Part shown: in pieces, positions 1 to 8,904 of the stretch
How positions within the stretch are numbered: position 1 is the stretch's first letter
Layout of the letters: the number at the start of each line of letters is the position of its first letter
Source: Mycolicibacterium llatzerense
GTDB taxonomy: Bacteria > Actinomycetota > Actinomycetes > Mycobacteriales > Mycobacteriaceae
NCBI RefSeq assembly: GCF_000878195.1
Contig: NZ_JXST01000001.1
Span: 1 to 64,000 of the forward strand
Direction: 5' to 3'
DNA: 64,000 nt
The notes under the pieces: generated by a model
Told to the model about the DNA's origin: nothing
The model's database searches: none
What the model saw: only the letters and a program-made list of their open reading frames with translations
Made by a program: the position numbers and the translations under genes

Positions 1-714
<714 letters not shown>

Positions 715-915
715 TCAAGTGCGGGTGCCAAAGGGTCGCTCTGGCTTGAGAGACGACGGTATCGGGTCCGGTGGGTTCCGTCACTTCGGCGGATTTTGGG
801 CGTTTCGGGCCAGGGCAAATTATGAGAGGACTTTAAAGCCGCTGGCTGTTTCGGCGTTTTCGCAGGTATTGACGCCGGTCAGCGGCACCACAGCCAGGTC
901 GTTATCGATTCGTTA

Positions 916-931
916 TGTGAGGCATTTCACA
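916..931. promoter_or_regulatory. CRP-family (Rv3676-type) binding palindrome upstream of rpfA
   Basis: TGTGAGGCATTTCACA is a perfect match to the CRP consensus TGTGA-N6-TCACA. It lies 1 nt beyond the moaD2 stop codon and about 200 nt upstream of the riboswitch, so rpfA is the only plausible target. M. tuberculosis CRP (Rv3676) is known to regulate rpfA through such a site. A possible -10 (CATAAT on the minus strand, about 819-824) lies between this site and the riboswitch, but no convincing -35 was found. Confidence 0.8.
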
Positions 932-932
932 A

Positions 933-1190
933 TTAGCCGCCGGCGAAGGGGGGTAACACATCGACCGTCTGAGCTGTTGCGAGCGCGGTGTTCAGATCGC
1001 GCACGGCGACGCCATCGCGCAGAAACGAGCAGCGTGTCAGCACTTTTGCCACATCTGCCCCACGCGTACCAATGGAGTCCACCAGATCGCGGACGGTTAC
1101 ACCCTCAGGAAGCCGCAACGTTTCGGTCTCGATTCCGGTTGCGGCCTTCGCGGCGGCGAAATAGCGCACCGTCACCACCAATTCGGTCAA
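933..1190 (-). CDS. moaD2: Molybdopterin synthase small subunit MoaD2
   Basis: Ubiquitin-fold sulfur carrier of molybdenum-cofactor synthesis. Its C-terminal glycine is adenylated, then thiocarboxylated, and sulfur passes to precursor Z together with MoaE. The 85-residue product ends in PPFAGG, the required double-glycine tail. I chose TTG 1190 because it lies 2 nt after the moaA2 stop and puts the beta-strand VVTVRYFAAAKAA at the N-terminus; a longer in-frame start would run back into moaA2. Translation is probably coupled to moaA2. Matches Rv0868c by position and length. Confidence 0.9.
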   Translation of the reverse strand: MTELVVTVRYFAAAKAATGIETETLRLPEGVTVRDLVDSIGTRGADVAKVLTRCSFLRDGVAVRDLNTALATAQTVDVLPPFAGG

Positions 1191-1192
1191 CC

Positions 1193-2254
1193 TCAGCCGC
1201 CGATCGCACTCATCGGGCGGTCCGGCTGCACGAACCCCGGATCGTTGATGCCGTGCCCTGCCGGCTTGGCCCACATCGCCGCCCGCCAGGCGGCCTCCAG
1301 CGCATCGTCGTCGGCACCGCCCCGCAGCAACGCGCGCAGGTCCGTCTCCTGCTGGGAGAACAGACAGCTGCGGACCTGACCGTCGGCCGTGAGCCGCGTG
1401 CGGTCACACGTGCCGCAGAACGCGGCGGAGACCGACGCGATGACGCCGACGGTGCCGAGCACCGCGCCGTCGTCGTGGACCTGCCAGAGCTCGGCAGGTG
1501 CCGAACCCCGCGGCGCCGGGTCCGGGCGCAGAGTGAACTCGCCGCGCAGTGCCGCCAGAATCTGCTCGGCCTGCAGGACCGAACCGCGCTCCCAGTGGTG
1601 CCCGGCATCCAGCGGCATCTGCTCGATGATCCGCAGCTGGTATCCGTGCTCTAGACAGAAGCGCAACAGCGCGGGGGCGTCGTCCAGGCCCGTTTTCGGA
1701 TCGAGCACCGCGTTGACCTTCACCGGGCTCAGCCCGGCGTCCTTCGCGGCAGCCAGGCCGTCGAGCACCTCGGGGAGGCGCCGGCGCCGGGTGATTGCCG
1801 CGAACCGGTCCGGGTCGAGGGTGTCCAGTGAGACGTTGACGCGATTGAGCCCGGCCTTCTTCAATGCGGCGGCGCGCTTGGCCAGTCCGATCCCGTTGGT
1901 CGTGACGGCGATCGCCGGACGCGGCTCCAGTGCGGCCGCCGCTGCGACCACGTCCTCCAGATGCGGAGACAGCAGCGGCTCGCCGCCGGTGAACCGCACG
2001 CCGGTGATGCCCAGACGGGTCACGGCCACCCGGATCAGCCGGGTGAGCTCTTCGAGAGTGAGTAGGTCGGCGCCGGGCAGCCAGTCCAGGCCTTCGGCCG
2101 GCATGCAGTAGGTACAGCGCAGGTTGCAGCGGTCGGTGAGCGACACCCGCAGGTCGGCGGCGACGCGGCCGTACGTATCGATCAGCGGCCCGGATTCCGG
2201 CGCTGAGCCGACGGGCCGTGCGACGGTGGGCAGACCGAGGGGTATGAGTGTCAT
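1193..2254 (-). CDS. moaA2: GTP 3',8-cyclase MoaA2 (radical SAM)
   Basis: First step of molybdenum-cofactor synthesis: GTP to 3',8-cyclo-GTP, using two 4Fe-4S clusters. The 353-residue protein carries the radical-SAM triad C43-x3-C47-x2-C50 (CNLRCTYC), the GGEPLL SAM motif, and the C-terminal cluster motif FCGTCDRTRL followed by SCLF. The C-terminus is the conserved Gly-Gly. The start ATG 2254 overlaps the yccF stop by 4 nt (ATGA), and moaD2 follows after 2 nt, so yccF-moaA2-moaD2 reads as one operon. Close to the usual length of about 360 residues. Confidence 0.95.
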   Translation of the reverse strand: MTLIPLGLPTVARPVGSAPESGPLIDTYGRVAADLRVSLTDRCNLRCTYCMPAEGLDWLPGADLLTLEELTRLIRVAVTRLGITGVRFTGGEPLLSPHLEDVVAAAAALEPRPAIAVTTNGIGLAKRAAALKKAGLNRVNVSLDTLDPDRFAAITRRRRLPEVLDGLAAAKDAGLSPVKVNAVLDPKTGLDDAPALLRFCLEHGYQLRIIEQMPLDAGHHWERGSVLQAEQILAALRGEFTLRPDPAPRGSAPAELWQVHDDGAVLGTVGVIASVSAAFCGTCDRTRLTADGQVRSCLFSQQETDLRALLRGGADDDALEAAWRAAMWAKPAGHGINDPGFVQPDRPMSAIGG

Positions 2255-2655
2255 TGCTGCCAGGCTGGTGCGGGGTGCGTCTGATCGACCGGCACGATCT
2301 GCTTGCCGAGCGGCAGCAGCGATACCGGGATCAGCTTGAGGTTGGCCAGGGCCAGCGGGATACCCACGATGGTCAGGGCCTGGGCGATGGCCGTGGCGAT
2401 GTGGCCGAGCACCAGCCACCAACCGCACAGCACCAGCCAGATCACGTTGCCGACCAATGCACCCGGGCGCGGGCCGGGCTTGTCGACGACCGTCTGGCCG
2501 AACGGCCACAGCGCGTACACGCCGATGCGCGCCGCGGCGACGCCGAACGGGATGGTGACGATGAGAATGAAGCAGATCAGAGCGGCGAGGAAGTAACCGA
2601 GCGCCAGCCAGAAGCCGCCGAAAACCAGCCAAATGATGTTCAGGACCAGGCGCAT
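2251..2655 (-). CDS. YccF-family inner-membrane protein
   Basis: 134-residue membrane protein with two copies of the YccF repeat. Each has a long hydrophobic segment with the WLVFGGFWLALGY or WLVLCGWWLVLGH pattern followed by an IPxGxA/IPLALAN loop, so four membrane segments are likely. The family function is unknown. A strong RBS (AGGAGGTG, 3-4 nt before ATG 2655) fixes the start. It is the first gene of an operon with moaA2 (4-nt overlap), as at Rv0870c in M. tuberculosis. Divergent from cspB. Confidence 0.9.
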   Translation of the reverse strand: MRLVLNIIWLVFGGFWLALGYFLAALICFILIVTIPFGVAAARIGVYALWPFGQTVVDKPGPRPGALVGNVIWLVLCGWWLVLGHIATAIAQALTIVGIPLALANLKLIPVSLLPLGKQIVPVDQTHPAPAWQQ

Positions 2656-2723
2656 GTCACCTCCTACAGGTAGAACCTTCAGTCTACTGAGTAATGGGGA
2701 TGCTGCGATCTGAGGTGGCCGAG

Positions 2724-2729
2724 TAGAAT
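2724..2729 (+). promoter_or_regulatory. Possible -10 element for cspB
   Basis: TAGAAT is a good mycobacterial SigA-type -10 element in the yccF-cspB divergent gap. No clear -35 is present at 17-18 nt. If used, transcription would start near 2736 and leave a leader of about 70 nt before GTG 2805, which is usual for cold-shock genes. Confidence 0.35.
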
Positions 2730-2804
2730 CAACGTCAACGCGTCCTGCGTCGGTGGGGCGCTTTCGTTATGTAACCGCATGTTGAGAACGAGCAGGTGAG
2801 ACCA

Positions 2805-3215
2805 GTGCCAAGCGGCCGGGTTAAGTGGTACGACACGGAGAAGGGCTTCGGCTTCCTCTCTCAGGAAGAGGGCGAGGACGTCTACGTCCGGTCTTCGGCG
2901 CTGCCCGACGGGGTCGAAGGTCTCAAGGCCGGTCAGCGTGTCGAGTTCGGCGTCGCCGCCGGGCGCCGCGGTCCGCAGGCGCTGAGCCTCAAGCTGATCG
3001 ACCCGCCGCCGAGCCTGTCGCGCACGCGTCGCGAGGCGTCGGCTCCTGAGCACAAGCACACTCCCGACGAGCTGCACGGCATGGTGTCGGACATGATCAC
3101 GCTCCTCGAGGATGCGGTGCAGTCCGAGCTGCGCCGGGGCCGCTACCCGGACAAGAAGACCGCCCGCAAGGTGTCCGAGGTGGTCAAGGCCGTCGCGCGC
3201 GAGCTCGACGCCTGA
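2805..3215 (+). CDS. cspB: Cold-shock domain protein with C-terminal extension (CspB)
   Basis: Nucleic-acid-binding OB-fold protein. Residues 1-70 form a cold-shock domain with [15 protein letters not shown] (RNP1-like) and [10 protein letters not shown] (RNP2-like). Unlike the 67-residue CspA proteins it has about 65 further residues rich in K/R and E, with predicted helices, a form typical of the mycobacterial Rv0871 protein. GTG 2805 is preferred: AGGTGAG lies just upstream and it gives the expected MPSGRVKW N-terminus. GTG 2796 would add three residues. Confidence 0.93.
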   Translation: MPSGRVKWYDTEKGFGFLSQEEGEDVYVRSSALPDGVEGLKAGQRVEFGVAAGRRGPQALSLKLIDPPPSLSRTRREASAPEHKHTPDELHGMVSDMITLLEDAVQSELRRGRYPDKKTARKVSEVVKAVARELDA

Positions 3216-3229
3216 TCCCTGCGCCGAAC

Positions 3230-3280
3230 GTTGGCTTGTGTCCGCCGAATCGACCACTGATTTCTCGCACACAAGCCAAC
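3230..3280. repeat. Intergenic palindrome (hairpin-family member b)
   Basis: Perfect 11-bp arms GTTGGCTTGTG (3230-3240) and CACAAGCCAAC (3270-3280) enclose 29 nt that include ATTTCTCGCA. It lies between cspB and the GST-like gene on the same strand. It resembles the other hairpins at 4311, 38955, 52886, 56384 and 60499 in arm style (xTTGTGx) and AT-CG-AT loop. It could act as a terminator, but there is no T-tract. Confidence 0.75.
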
Positions 3281-3302
3281 TTTGGGCGGGCAGACTGGGG
3301 AC

Positions 3303-4304
3303 GTGTCCTACGTCAACCCAGGTACTGAATACACCCGCGACACCAACTACATCAGCACCCGGATAACGGCCGACGGCCGTGACGGTTACCCCGTCGAACC
3401 CGGCAGGTATCGGCTGATCGTCGCTCGGGCCTGCCCGTGGGCCAACCGCGCCATCATCGTTCGTCGGCTGCTGGGCCTGGAAGATGTGCTCTCCATTGGC
3501 TTTTGCGGTCCGACGCACGATCAGCGCAGCTGGACGTTCGACCTGGATCCCGGTGGTGTGGACCCGGTGCTGAAGATCCCGCGGCTGCAGGACGCGTACT
3601 TCAAGCGCGACCCGGACTACCCCAAGGGCATCACGGTGCCGGCGATCGTCGATGTGCCGACCGGCGCGGTGGCGACCAACGACTTCCCGCAGCTGACGCT
3701 GGACCTGTCGACCGAATGGACGGCGTATCACCGTCCCGGTGCGCCGCAGCTGTACCCGGAGCACTTACGCGCCGAGATCGACGAGGTGGCGCGTCGCGTC
3801 TATACCGAGGTCAACAACGGCGTCTACCGCTGTGGGTTCTCGGGCTCACAGGAGTCCTACGACGCCGCCTACGACCGGCTGTTCACCGCGCTGGATTGGC
3901 TGACCGAAAGGCTCAGTGGCCAACGGTATCTGGTGGGGGACACCATCACCGAGGCCGACGTACGGCTGTTCACCACGCTGGCCCGGTTCGATCCGGTCTA
4001 TCACGGGCACTTCAAATGCAACCGGTCCAAGCTCACCGAGATGCCGGTGCTGTGGGCGTACGCCCGGGATTTGTTCCAGACGCCGGGCTTCGGCGACACC
4101 GTCGACTTCGTGCAGATCAAGCAGCACTACTACATCGTGCACGCGGACATCAATCCGACACGGATCGTGCCGAAAGGTCCCGAGCTGGCCGATTGGCTCA
4201 CGCCGCACGGCCGGGAAGCGTTGGGCGGCAGGCCTTTCGGTGACGGCACGCCACCCGGCCCGGTCCGTGCGGGCGAACAGGTGCCGGTCTGTCACGGCGC
4301 CTGA
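3303..4304 (+). CDS. Glutathionyl-hydroquinone-reductase-type (GST omega/xi, ECM4 family) protein
   Basis: 333-residue thioredoxin-fold plus helical GST domain protein of the family that reduces glutathionyl-hydroquinones. The nucleophilic cysteine is C44 in ACPWANR, the diagnostic CPW motif. The helical domain contains NNGVYRCGFS and YLVGDTITEADVRLFTTL, and the C-terminal part (KQHYYIVHADINPT) is typical of the family. Mycobacteria use mycothiol instead of glutathione, so the real cofactor is probably mycothiol (inference). GTG 3303 gives the family start SYVNPGTEY with GGGG upstream. It has no counterpart at this spot in M. tuberculosis, and hairpins flank it on both sides. Confidence 0.85.
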   Translation: MSYVNPGTEYTRDTNYISTRITADGRDGYPVEPGRYRLIVARACPWANRAIIVRRLLGLEDVLSIGFCGPTHDQRSWTFDLDPGGVDPVLKIPRLQDAYFKRDPDYPKGITVPAIVDVPTGAVATNDFPQLTLDLSTEWTAYHRPGAPQLYPEHLRAEIDEVARRVYTEVNNGVYRCGFSGSQESYDAAYDRLFTALDWLTERLSGQRYLVGDTITEADVRLFTTLARFDPVYHGHFKCNRSKLTEMPVLWAYARDLFQTPGFGDTVDFVQIKQHYYIVHADINPTRIVPKGPELADWLTPHGREALGGRPFGDGTPPGPVRAGEQVPVCHGA

Positions 4305-4310
4305 CCCCTA

Positions 4311-4373
4311 CGCCGAGTGGCCACCTGTGACACGGAAATCGCGAAAACCCGTGCGACAAGTGGACATTCGGCG
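4311..4373. repeat. Palindrome between convergent genes (hairpin-family member a), likely bidirectional terminator
   Basis: Arms 4311-4329 and 4355-4373 pair at about 16 of 19 positions (CGCCGA...TCGGCG outermost). The stem continues as CACGG/CCGTG around an apical AAATCGCGAAAAC. It fills the 70-nt gap between the convergent GST-like and DUF2771 genes, the place for a two-way terminator. The apex is of the same kind as in the other dispersed hairpins. Confidence 0.7.
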
Positions 4374-4374
4374 C

Positions 4375-4857
4375 TTACGGCCAGACGGTCCGCACCGACC
4401 ATTCGGCGTGCGGCAGCGGGAACTCGTTACCGTCGGAATCCCTTGCCAGAGTGGGCAGCTGGACGGCGAGCCCGAGCAGCTTGCCGTGATGCGGGTCGAC
4501 GGTCGGGATGGTCACGGCCAGCCGCTTGTCCGGCCGGAACTCGCTCACTGCCGAGCCGCCGTCCTCGTAGGCGAGCAGCAGCACCCACGGTGCGCGGGCG
4601 ATGGCCTGCGGCACCGAGAGCTGAATGGGATGCCGCGCCGTCACGTGCAGCTCGCCTGTCGTCGCGGGGACGTCGCATGCCTTCAGGTGCACGTCGCAGT
4701 AGCGGTACGGCCCGACCCGGGCCAGCTGGCCGTCGGTGAAGGCGCTGATCTCGGGGAAGTCGGGGCCCTGGTGCCGCGTCATCCGCCAGACCAGGACACC
4801 GGTGGCCGTCGCAGACAGCACCGCGACGACTGCCAACAGTGCGAGAACTCGTTTCAT
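4375..4857 (-). CDS. DUF2771-family exported or membrane-anchored protein (Rv0875c-like)
   Basis: 160 residues. An N-terminal hydrophobic segment (residues 4-24, RVLALLAVVAVLSATATGVLV) serves as signal peptide or anchor, followed by a soluble domain likely outside the membrane. Two cysteines (YCDVHLKACDVP) could form a disulfide. The function is unknown. ATG 4857 overlaps the upstream MFS stop by 4 nt (ATGA), so the two genes are translationally coupled. Position and length match M. tuberculosis Rv0875c. Confidence 0.85.
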   Translation of the reverse strand: MKRVLALLAVVAVLSATATGVLVWRMTRHQGPDFPEISAFTDGQLARVGPYRYCDVHLKACDVPATTGELHVTARHPIQLSVPQAIARAPWVLLLAYEDGGSAVSEFRPDKRLAVTIPTVDPHHGKLLGLAVQLPTLARDSDGNEFPLPHAEWSVRTVWP

Positions 4858-6590
4858 ATCCGTCCTTGGCGCGCCCCGGGCATTGCCGCGGGATCGGGCC
4901 GTGGTCCTTCCTGTTCGGCTAGTACGGGCCGGTTGCCGCCGAGGCCCGGGATCAATGAGCCTCCGTTGTAGCTCACCAGGGTCTGGGCCAGCCCAGGGAT
5001 CAGCAGGGCGCTGATCGCGGTGAACCCGACCCAGAGGTCGGTATAGATCAGCACACCGATGGCGCCGCCGATCACCCAGGCCAACTGCAGAACGGACTCG
5101 GACCGGCCGAAGGCGGACGCCCGGGACTTTTCGGGCAGGTCGTGTTGCAGTGACGCGTCCAGAGATGCCTTGGAGATCGCCGTGGCCGCCGAGGTGATCA
5201 GTGCGGCCGCCGCGGCCACCATCAGATTGCCGGCCACCGCGGCGGCGATGGCGCATGCGGTGACGATGACGGTCGCGCGCACGACCACCTGCGCGGGATG
5301 CCCCAGCTTCAGCCGGGCGCTGGCGATATTGCCGGCGACGTTGCCGATGCCCGCGGCGGCGCCGATGAGCCCGAGAATCTTCAGCTGCTCCCACGCGCCC
5401 GCGTCGTGCGACTTGGCGACGAACGCCGGGTACAGGAAAAGGAATCCGACCAGCGCCTTGATGGTGCAGTTGCCCCACAATGACGTGATGATGTTGCGGC
5501 CCAACGGCTGCCGTGGAGACTGATCGTGATGCGGATGCCGGAGCTGCTCGGTCGGCGCGTGGTACGACAGCGTCGCCGGCACCTCGCCCTCGGTGACTTC
5601 GACCCATTTGGGGATGCGCATCGTCAGGACCGCACCCGCGACGGCCACGACGGCGACGACGTACAGCGCGCCCGGCAGGTGCATCAGACCGAAGGTGTAC
5701 TCGAATGCGGCCGCGAGGCCACCGCCGAGCCCGGTGCCACCCAGCAACCCGAACATGGTGAGCCGGGAATTGACCCGGACCAGGTCGATGCTCGGCGGCA
5801 GCACACGTGGCGTCACCGCACTGCGCAGCACGCTGAACGACTTGGACAGCACCATCATGCCCAGCGCGCAGGGGTACAGCACCCAGGGCGGATAGCTACC
5901 GGTGGCGCCGTCGTAGTTTCCGATCAGCACCAGTGCCAACACCACGCGCAGCGCGAACGACACCGCCAGGGCGACCCGGCGGCCGTGCTGCACCCGGTCC
6001 AGCGCCGGCCCGATCAGCGGGGCGATCACCGCGAACGGCGCGATGGTGATGAGTAGGTACAGGGCCACCTTGCTCTTGGACTCGCCGGATGCCGCCGCGA
6101 AGAACAAGGTGTTGGCCAGCGCGATGCCCATGGCCGCGTCCAGCGCGTTGTTCGCGACGACCGGCCAGGTCAGCGCCGTCAGGCCGGACTTGTCTGCGCC
6201 GTCGGCCGTGGCGGCGCGATGCACCAGCCCGTACACCTTGGTGCCCATCTCGCGACTGCGCTGGGCGGCGGCGCGGGTGACGGTGATCTTCTCGCCGCCC
6301 GCGGGGCCGCCGCGTCGGTCGTCGTGGTCGCGGCGCCGGTCGTCACGGCCGTCGTCGTAACCGGGTTCGTAGCCGTGCCCGTTGTGGTGATCGTCCTCGA
6401 GCGGCGGCAGCCACCGATTCTCGCTGTGCGCAGATGAGCCCCGGGGCGGCGGACGGCGTCGCGAATGATCGGGATCGCTCGGGTAGTTGGCCATGCCGGG
6501 ATGCTCTTCGTCATGGCGGCGCGGTGGGCGCGGCGGGTAGTAGCGGGGATCTCCCGACCACCCGGCGTCCCGCGGTCCACTCATGAGCAC
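4854..6590 (-). CDS. MFS transporter with long polar N-terminus (Rv0876c-like)
   Basis: About 578 residues. The first 125 are hydrophilic, with an H/R/D/P-rich low-complexity tract (DDHHNGHGYEPGYDDGRDD), and are probably cytoplasmic. A hydrophobic core of about 12 segments follows, starting near GLTALTWPVVANNALDAAMG. The substrate is unknown. No strong RBS is seen. GTG 6590 and ATG 6584 are both possible starts; GGGGAA sits 5 nt before the GTG. Operon with the DUF2771 gene (4-nt overlap), conserved in mycobacteria as Rv0876c-Rv0875c. Confidence 0.88.
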   Translation of the reverse strand: MLMSGPRDAGWSGDPRYYPPRPPRRHDEEHPGMANYPSDPDHSRRRPPPRGSSAHSENRWLPPLEDDHHNGHGYEPGYDDGRDDRRRDHDDRRGGPAGGEKITVTRAAAQRSREMGTKVYGLVHRAATADGADKSGLTALTWPVVANNALDAAMGIALANTLFFAAASGESKSKVALYLLITIAPFAVIAPLIGPALDRVQHGRRVALAVSFALRVVLALVLIGNYDGATGSYPPWVLYPCALGMMVLSKSFSVLRSAVTPRVLPPSIDLVRVNSRLTMFGLLGGTGLGGGLAAAFEYTFGLMHLPGALYVVAVVAVAGAVLTMRIPKWVEVTEGEVPATLSYHAPTEQLRHPHHDQSPRQPLGRNIITSLWGNCTIKALVGFLFLYPAFVAKSHDAGAWEQLKILGLIGAAAGIGNVAGNIASARLKLGHPAQVVVRATVIVTACAIAAAVAGNLMVAAAAALITSAATAISKASLDASLQHDLPEKSRASAFGRSESVLQLAWVIGGAIGVLIYTDLWVGFTAISALLIPGLAQTLVSYNGGSLIPGLGGNRPVLAEQEGPRPDPAAMPGARQGRI

Positions 6591-6671
6591 GATTGTTCCC
6601 CATGCTGCCGACAGCGGCGCGCAGGCAGGCGGTGTGGCCTTGTCCTGGGTGGTCAGGCAGTATTGATCGCG

Positions 6672-7682
6672 ATGGACACGCCCAATGACACCGAATCGGC
6701 AGCCGTGACGCCGGACGAGTCGACGCCGACGGAGGCACCGGTCGAGGTGCCGGCCGCTGAAGCCGCCGCGGAAACCGCGGAGGCCGTCGAAGTTCCCGCT
6801 GAGGCAGTGGAATCCGCCGATGTGCCGGAGACCGTCGACGAGCCGCAGCCGCAGGCCGCCGCCGACGAATCCCCGTCCGCCGAGGTTCCGGCTGTGGAGA
6901 CCGACGATGCGCCGGAGGCCGAAGCAGCCCCCGAGCCGGTTGCCGAAGAGGCCGACCTACCGGACCTGACCCCGATCCTGATGGGCGCGGTCGATCAGGC
7001 CCGCGCCGCGATCATCGAATTCAGTGGCGACGGCGTCGTCGGCGACTACCTCGGCGCCAGCTTCGACGACCCGGCCTCGGTGACCCATCGTTTCCTCGCC
7101 TCGATGCCCGGCTACCACGGCTGGCAGTGGGCAGTGGTGCTGGCGACCTACCCGGGCGCCGACCACACCACCGTCAGCGAAGTGGTCCTGGTGCCGGGTC
7201 CGGATGCGCTGCTGGCCCCGCAATGGGTGCCGTGGAATGAGCGCGTGCAGCCGGGCGACCTGAGCCCCGGTGATCTGCTGTCTCCGCTGCCCAACGATCC
7301 GCGTCTGGTGCCGGGTTACCTGGCGTCCGGTGATCCTGAGCTCGACGAGGTCGCCGCTGAGATCGGATTCGGCCGCAAGCAGGTCCTCAGCGACTGGGGC
7401 CGGACGGATGCCGCGCAGCGCTGGCAGGACGGCGACTTCGGACCGAACGCCGCCATGGCGCGCGCTACCCGCCGAACCTGCCGTGGCTGTGGCTTCTTCG
7501 TGCCGCTGTCGGGGTCGCTCGGCTTGGTGTTCGGTGTCTGCGCCAACGAGTTGTCTGCGGACGGACGCGTGGTGTCGGCAGAGTACGGCTGTGGCGCCCA
7601 TTCGGACACGCCGCCGCCGGAGCCCATCGGCTCACCGGCGTTCGAGCCGTTCGACGACGGCGTGCTCGACCTCGGTACTTAG
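6672..7682 (+). CDS. DUF3027-family protein (Rv0877-like)
   Basis: 336 residues. The first 95 are an acidic Pro/Ala/Val/Glu repeat region and probably disordered. The rest is the conserved DUF3027 domain. A cysteine set resembling a zinc knuckle (TCRGCGFFV, then GVCAN and YGCGAHS) lies near the C-terminus. The role is unknown. ATG 6672 starts the charged N-terminus. TATTGA ends 5 nt upstream, so the mRNA could be leaderless (inference). Its stop codon overlaps that of the convergent SRPBCC gene by 3 nt. Confidence 0.88.
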   Translation: MDTPNDTESAAVTPDESTPTEAPVEVPAAEAAAETAEAVEVPAEAVESADVPETVDEPQPQAAADESPSAEVPAVETDDAPEAEAAPEPVAEEADLPDLTPILMGAVDQARAAIIEFSGDGVVGDYLGASFDDPASVTHRFLASMPGYHGWQWAVVLATYPGADHTTVSEVVLVPGPDALLAPQWVPWNERVQPGDLSPGDLLSPLPNDPRLVPGYLASGDPELDEVAAEIGFGRKQVLSDWGRTDAAQRWQDGDFGPNAAMARATRRTCRGCGFFVPLSGSLGLVFGVCANELSADGRVVSAEYGCGAHSDTPPPEPIGSPAFEPFDDGVLDLGT

Positions 7683-8143
7683 TTCGAGGAGCCCTCGGCC
7701 GCGGCCTTGATCCGGCCGAGCGAGGTCTTCATGCCCTCGACCAGTTCCACTTCGAAGTTGGGCACACCACCCATGAAGCGGTTGATCAGCGTGCTGGAGA
7801 TCGGTTTCACGGCTTCCGCGTGCCGGCTGACGGTGACCTTGGTACCGGTGCCGGAGGGCTCGAGGTCGTAGGTCCACTCGGTGTTGTTGGTGTTGACCCG
7901 GAACGACAGCTTCTGCTGCGGGTCGAGTGCGGTGATGGTCGCGGTCGTCGGCCAGAACAGCGCACCCCGCCGGTTGACGTTGACGGTCTTGGTGCCGACC
8001 TTGACGGCGCCGATCGCCTTCATGGTCCGACACTGCGGGCTCCACTTGGGCATGTTGCCGAGGTCGGAGATCAAAGCCCAGACCTTGGCCGCCGGCGCGT
8101 TGATGGTGATGTCTGCCTGCAGCAGAGGTGTTTCTCCAGCCAT
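7679..8143 (-). CDS. SRPBCC (START-like/polyketide-cyclase fold) protein
   Basis: 154 residues forming one helix-grip ligand-binding domain: ADITINAPAAKVWALISDLGNMPKWSPQC at the start and a long C-terminal helix (ELVEGMKTSLGRIKAAAE). Such proteins bind hydrophobic ligands; the ligand here cannot be read from sequence. ATG 8143 has a GGGAGAG RBS. Convergent with the DUF3027 gene: the stops TAA (7681-7679) and TAG (7680-7682) overlap, leaving no room for a terminator. Confidence 0.87.
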   Translation of the reverse strand: MAGETPLLQADITINAPAAKVWALISDLGNMPKWSPQCRTMKAIGAVKVGTKTVNVNRRGALFWPTTATITALDPQQKLSFRVNTNNTEWTYDLEPSGTGTKVTVSRHAEAVKPISSTLINRFMGGVPNFEVELVEGMKTSLGRIKAAAEGSSN

Positions 8144-8164
8144 CGGACTCTCCCTTACGTTGGG

Positions 8165-8431
8165 TCAGCGCAGGCCGCGTTGGGCACCACGTGCGCCCCG
8201 ACGGGCTGCGCTGCGTTGCCACAGAAATATAGATGTGCCGAGTACGCCGACACCGAGGCCCGCGACGGTCACCGGACGCCAGTCGTGCAGGGCCGCGACG
8301 GTGAAGGCCAAGACCACCGCGACCAGCCAGCCCACAGCGATCACCACGATCACCGGAACCGGGTCGAGGAGTCGGTCGGGGAGCGCCGGCGGCTGTGGTG
8401 CCGCCGGGTGTTCGTGCGCGGGCGTGGCCAT
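8165..8431 (-). CDS. Small DUF2530-family membrane protein (Rv0879c-like)
   Basis: 88 residues with two hydrophobic segments ([24 protein letters not shown] and [18 protein letters not shown]) and a basic C-terminal tail ([14 protein letters not shown]). The function is unknown. I chose ATG 8431, which matches the family length. An AGAGGAG lies directly against the ATG, too close for a normal RBS. The gene is divergent from marR (Rv0880-like), 41 nt away, as in M. tuberculosis. Confidence 0.82.
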   Translation of the reverse strand: MATPAHEHPAAPQPPALPDRLLDPVPVIVVIAVGWLVAVVLAFTVAALHDWRPVTVAGLGVGVLGTSIFLWQRSAARRGARGAQRGLR

Positions 8432-8472
8432 CTCCTCTAACGCTAGTCGATCGATCGGTACGCTATCTGCTC

Positions 8473-8904
8473 GTGACGGACGCCGATGACCGCTTGGCCA
8501 ATGACCTGTCGCTGGCCGTCGTGCGGCTGGCGCGACAGTTGCGGTTCCGTCGTCCCGATTCCCCGGTGTCCCTGACGCAGTTGTCGGCACTGGCGACCCT
8601 CGCCAAGGAGGGCCCGATGACGCCGGGCGCGCTGGCCACCCGCGAGCGGGTGCGGCCGCCGTCGATGACGCGGGTCATCGCGTCGCTGGTCGAACTGGGG
8701 CTGGTGGCACGCAGTTCGCATCCCGACGACCGGCGCCAGGTGCTGGTCGTGGTGTCCCCGGCCGGTGAGGAGCTTTTCGAAGCTGAGCGCCGGGCCGGCA
8801 TGGAATGGCTGCAGGGACGGCTGGAGAAGCTGACGCAGCAGGACCGCGCGACGCTGCTCGCCGCGGCGGACCTGATGTTCGCGATCATCGACGAAGCCCA
8901 GTGA
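8473..8904 (+). CDS. MarR-family transcriptional regulator (Rv0880-like)
   Basis: 143 residues with a winged helix-turn-helix: [22 protein letters not shown], recognition helix [12 protein letters not shown], and wing [18 protein letters not shown] 8473 gives the length of M. tuberculosis Rv0880. TACGCT ends 8 nt before the GTG, so transcription may begin at or next to the start codon (inference). The stop overlaps the GTG of the SpoU methylase by 4 nt (GTGA), so the pair is coupled. Confidence 0.92.
   Translation: MTDADDRLANDLSLAVVRLARQLRFRRPDSPVSLTQLSALATLAKEGPMTPGALATRERVRPPSMTRVIASLVELGLVARSSHPDDRRQVLVVVSPAGEELFEAERRAGMEWLQGRLEKLTQQDRATLLAAADLMFAIIDEAQ

Noticed and set aside
2679..3764. 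Minus-strand frame of 361 codons over cspB and the GST-like gene
   Set aside because: Opposite two recognised genes and crossing the palindrome; no domain features.
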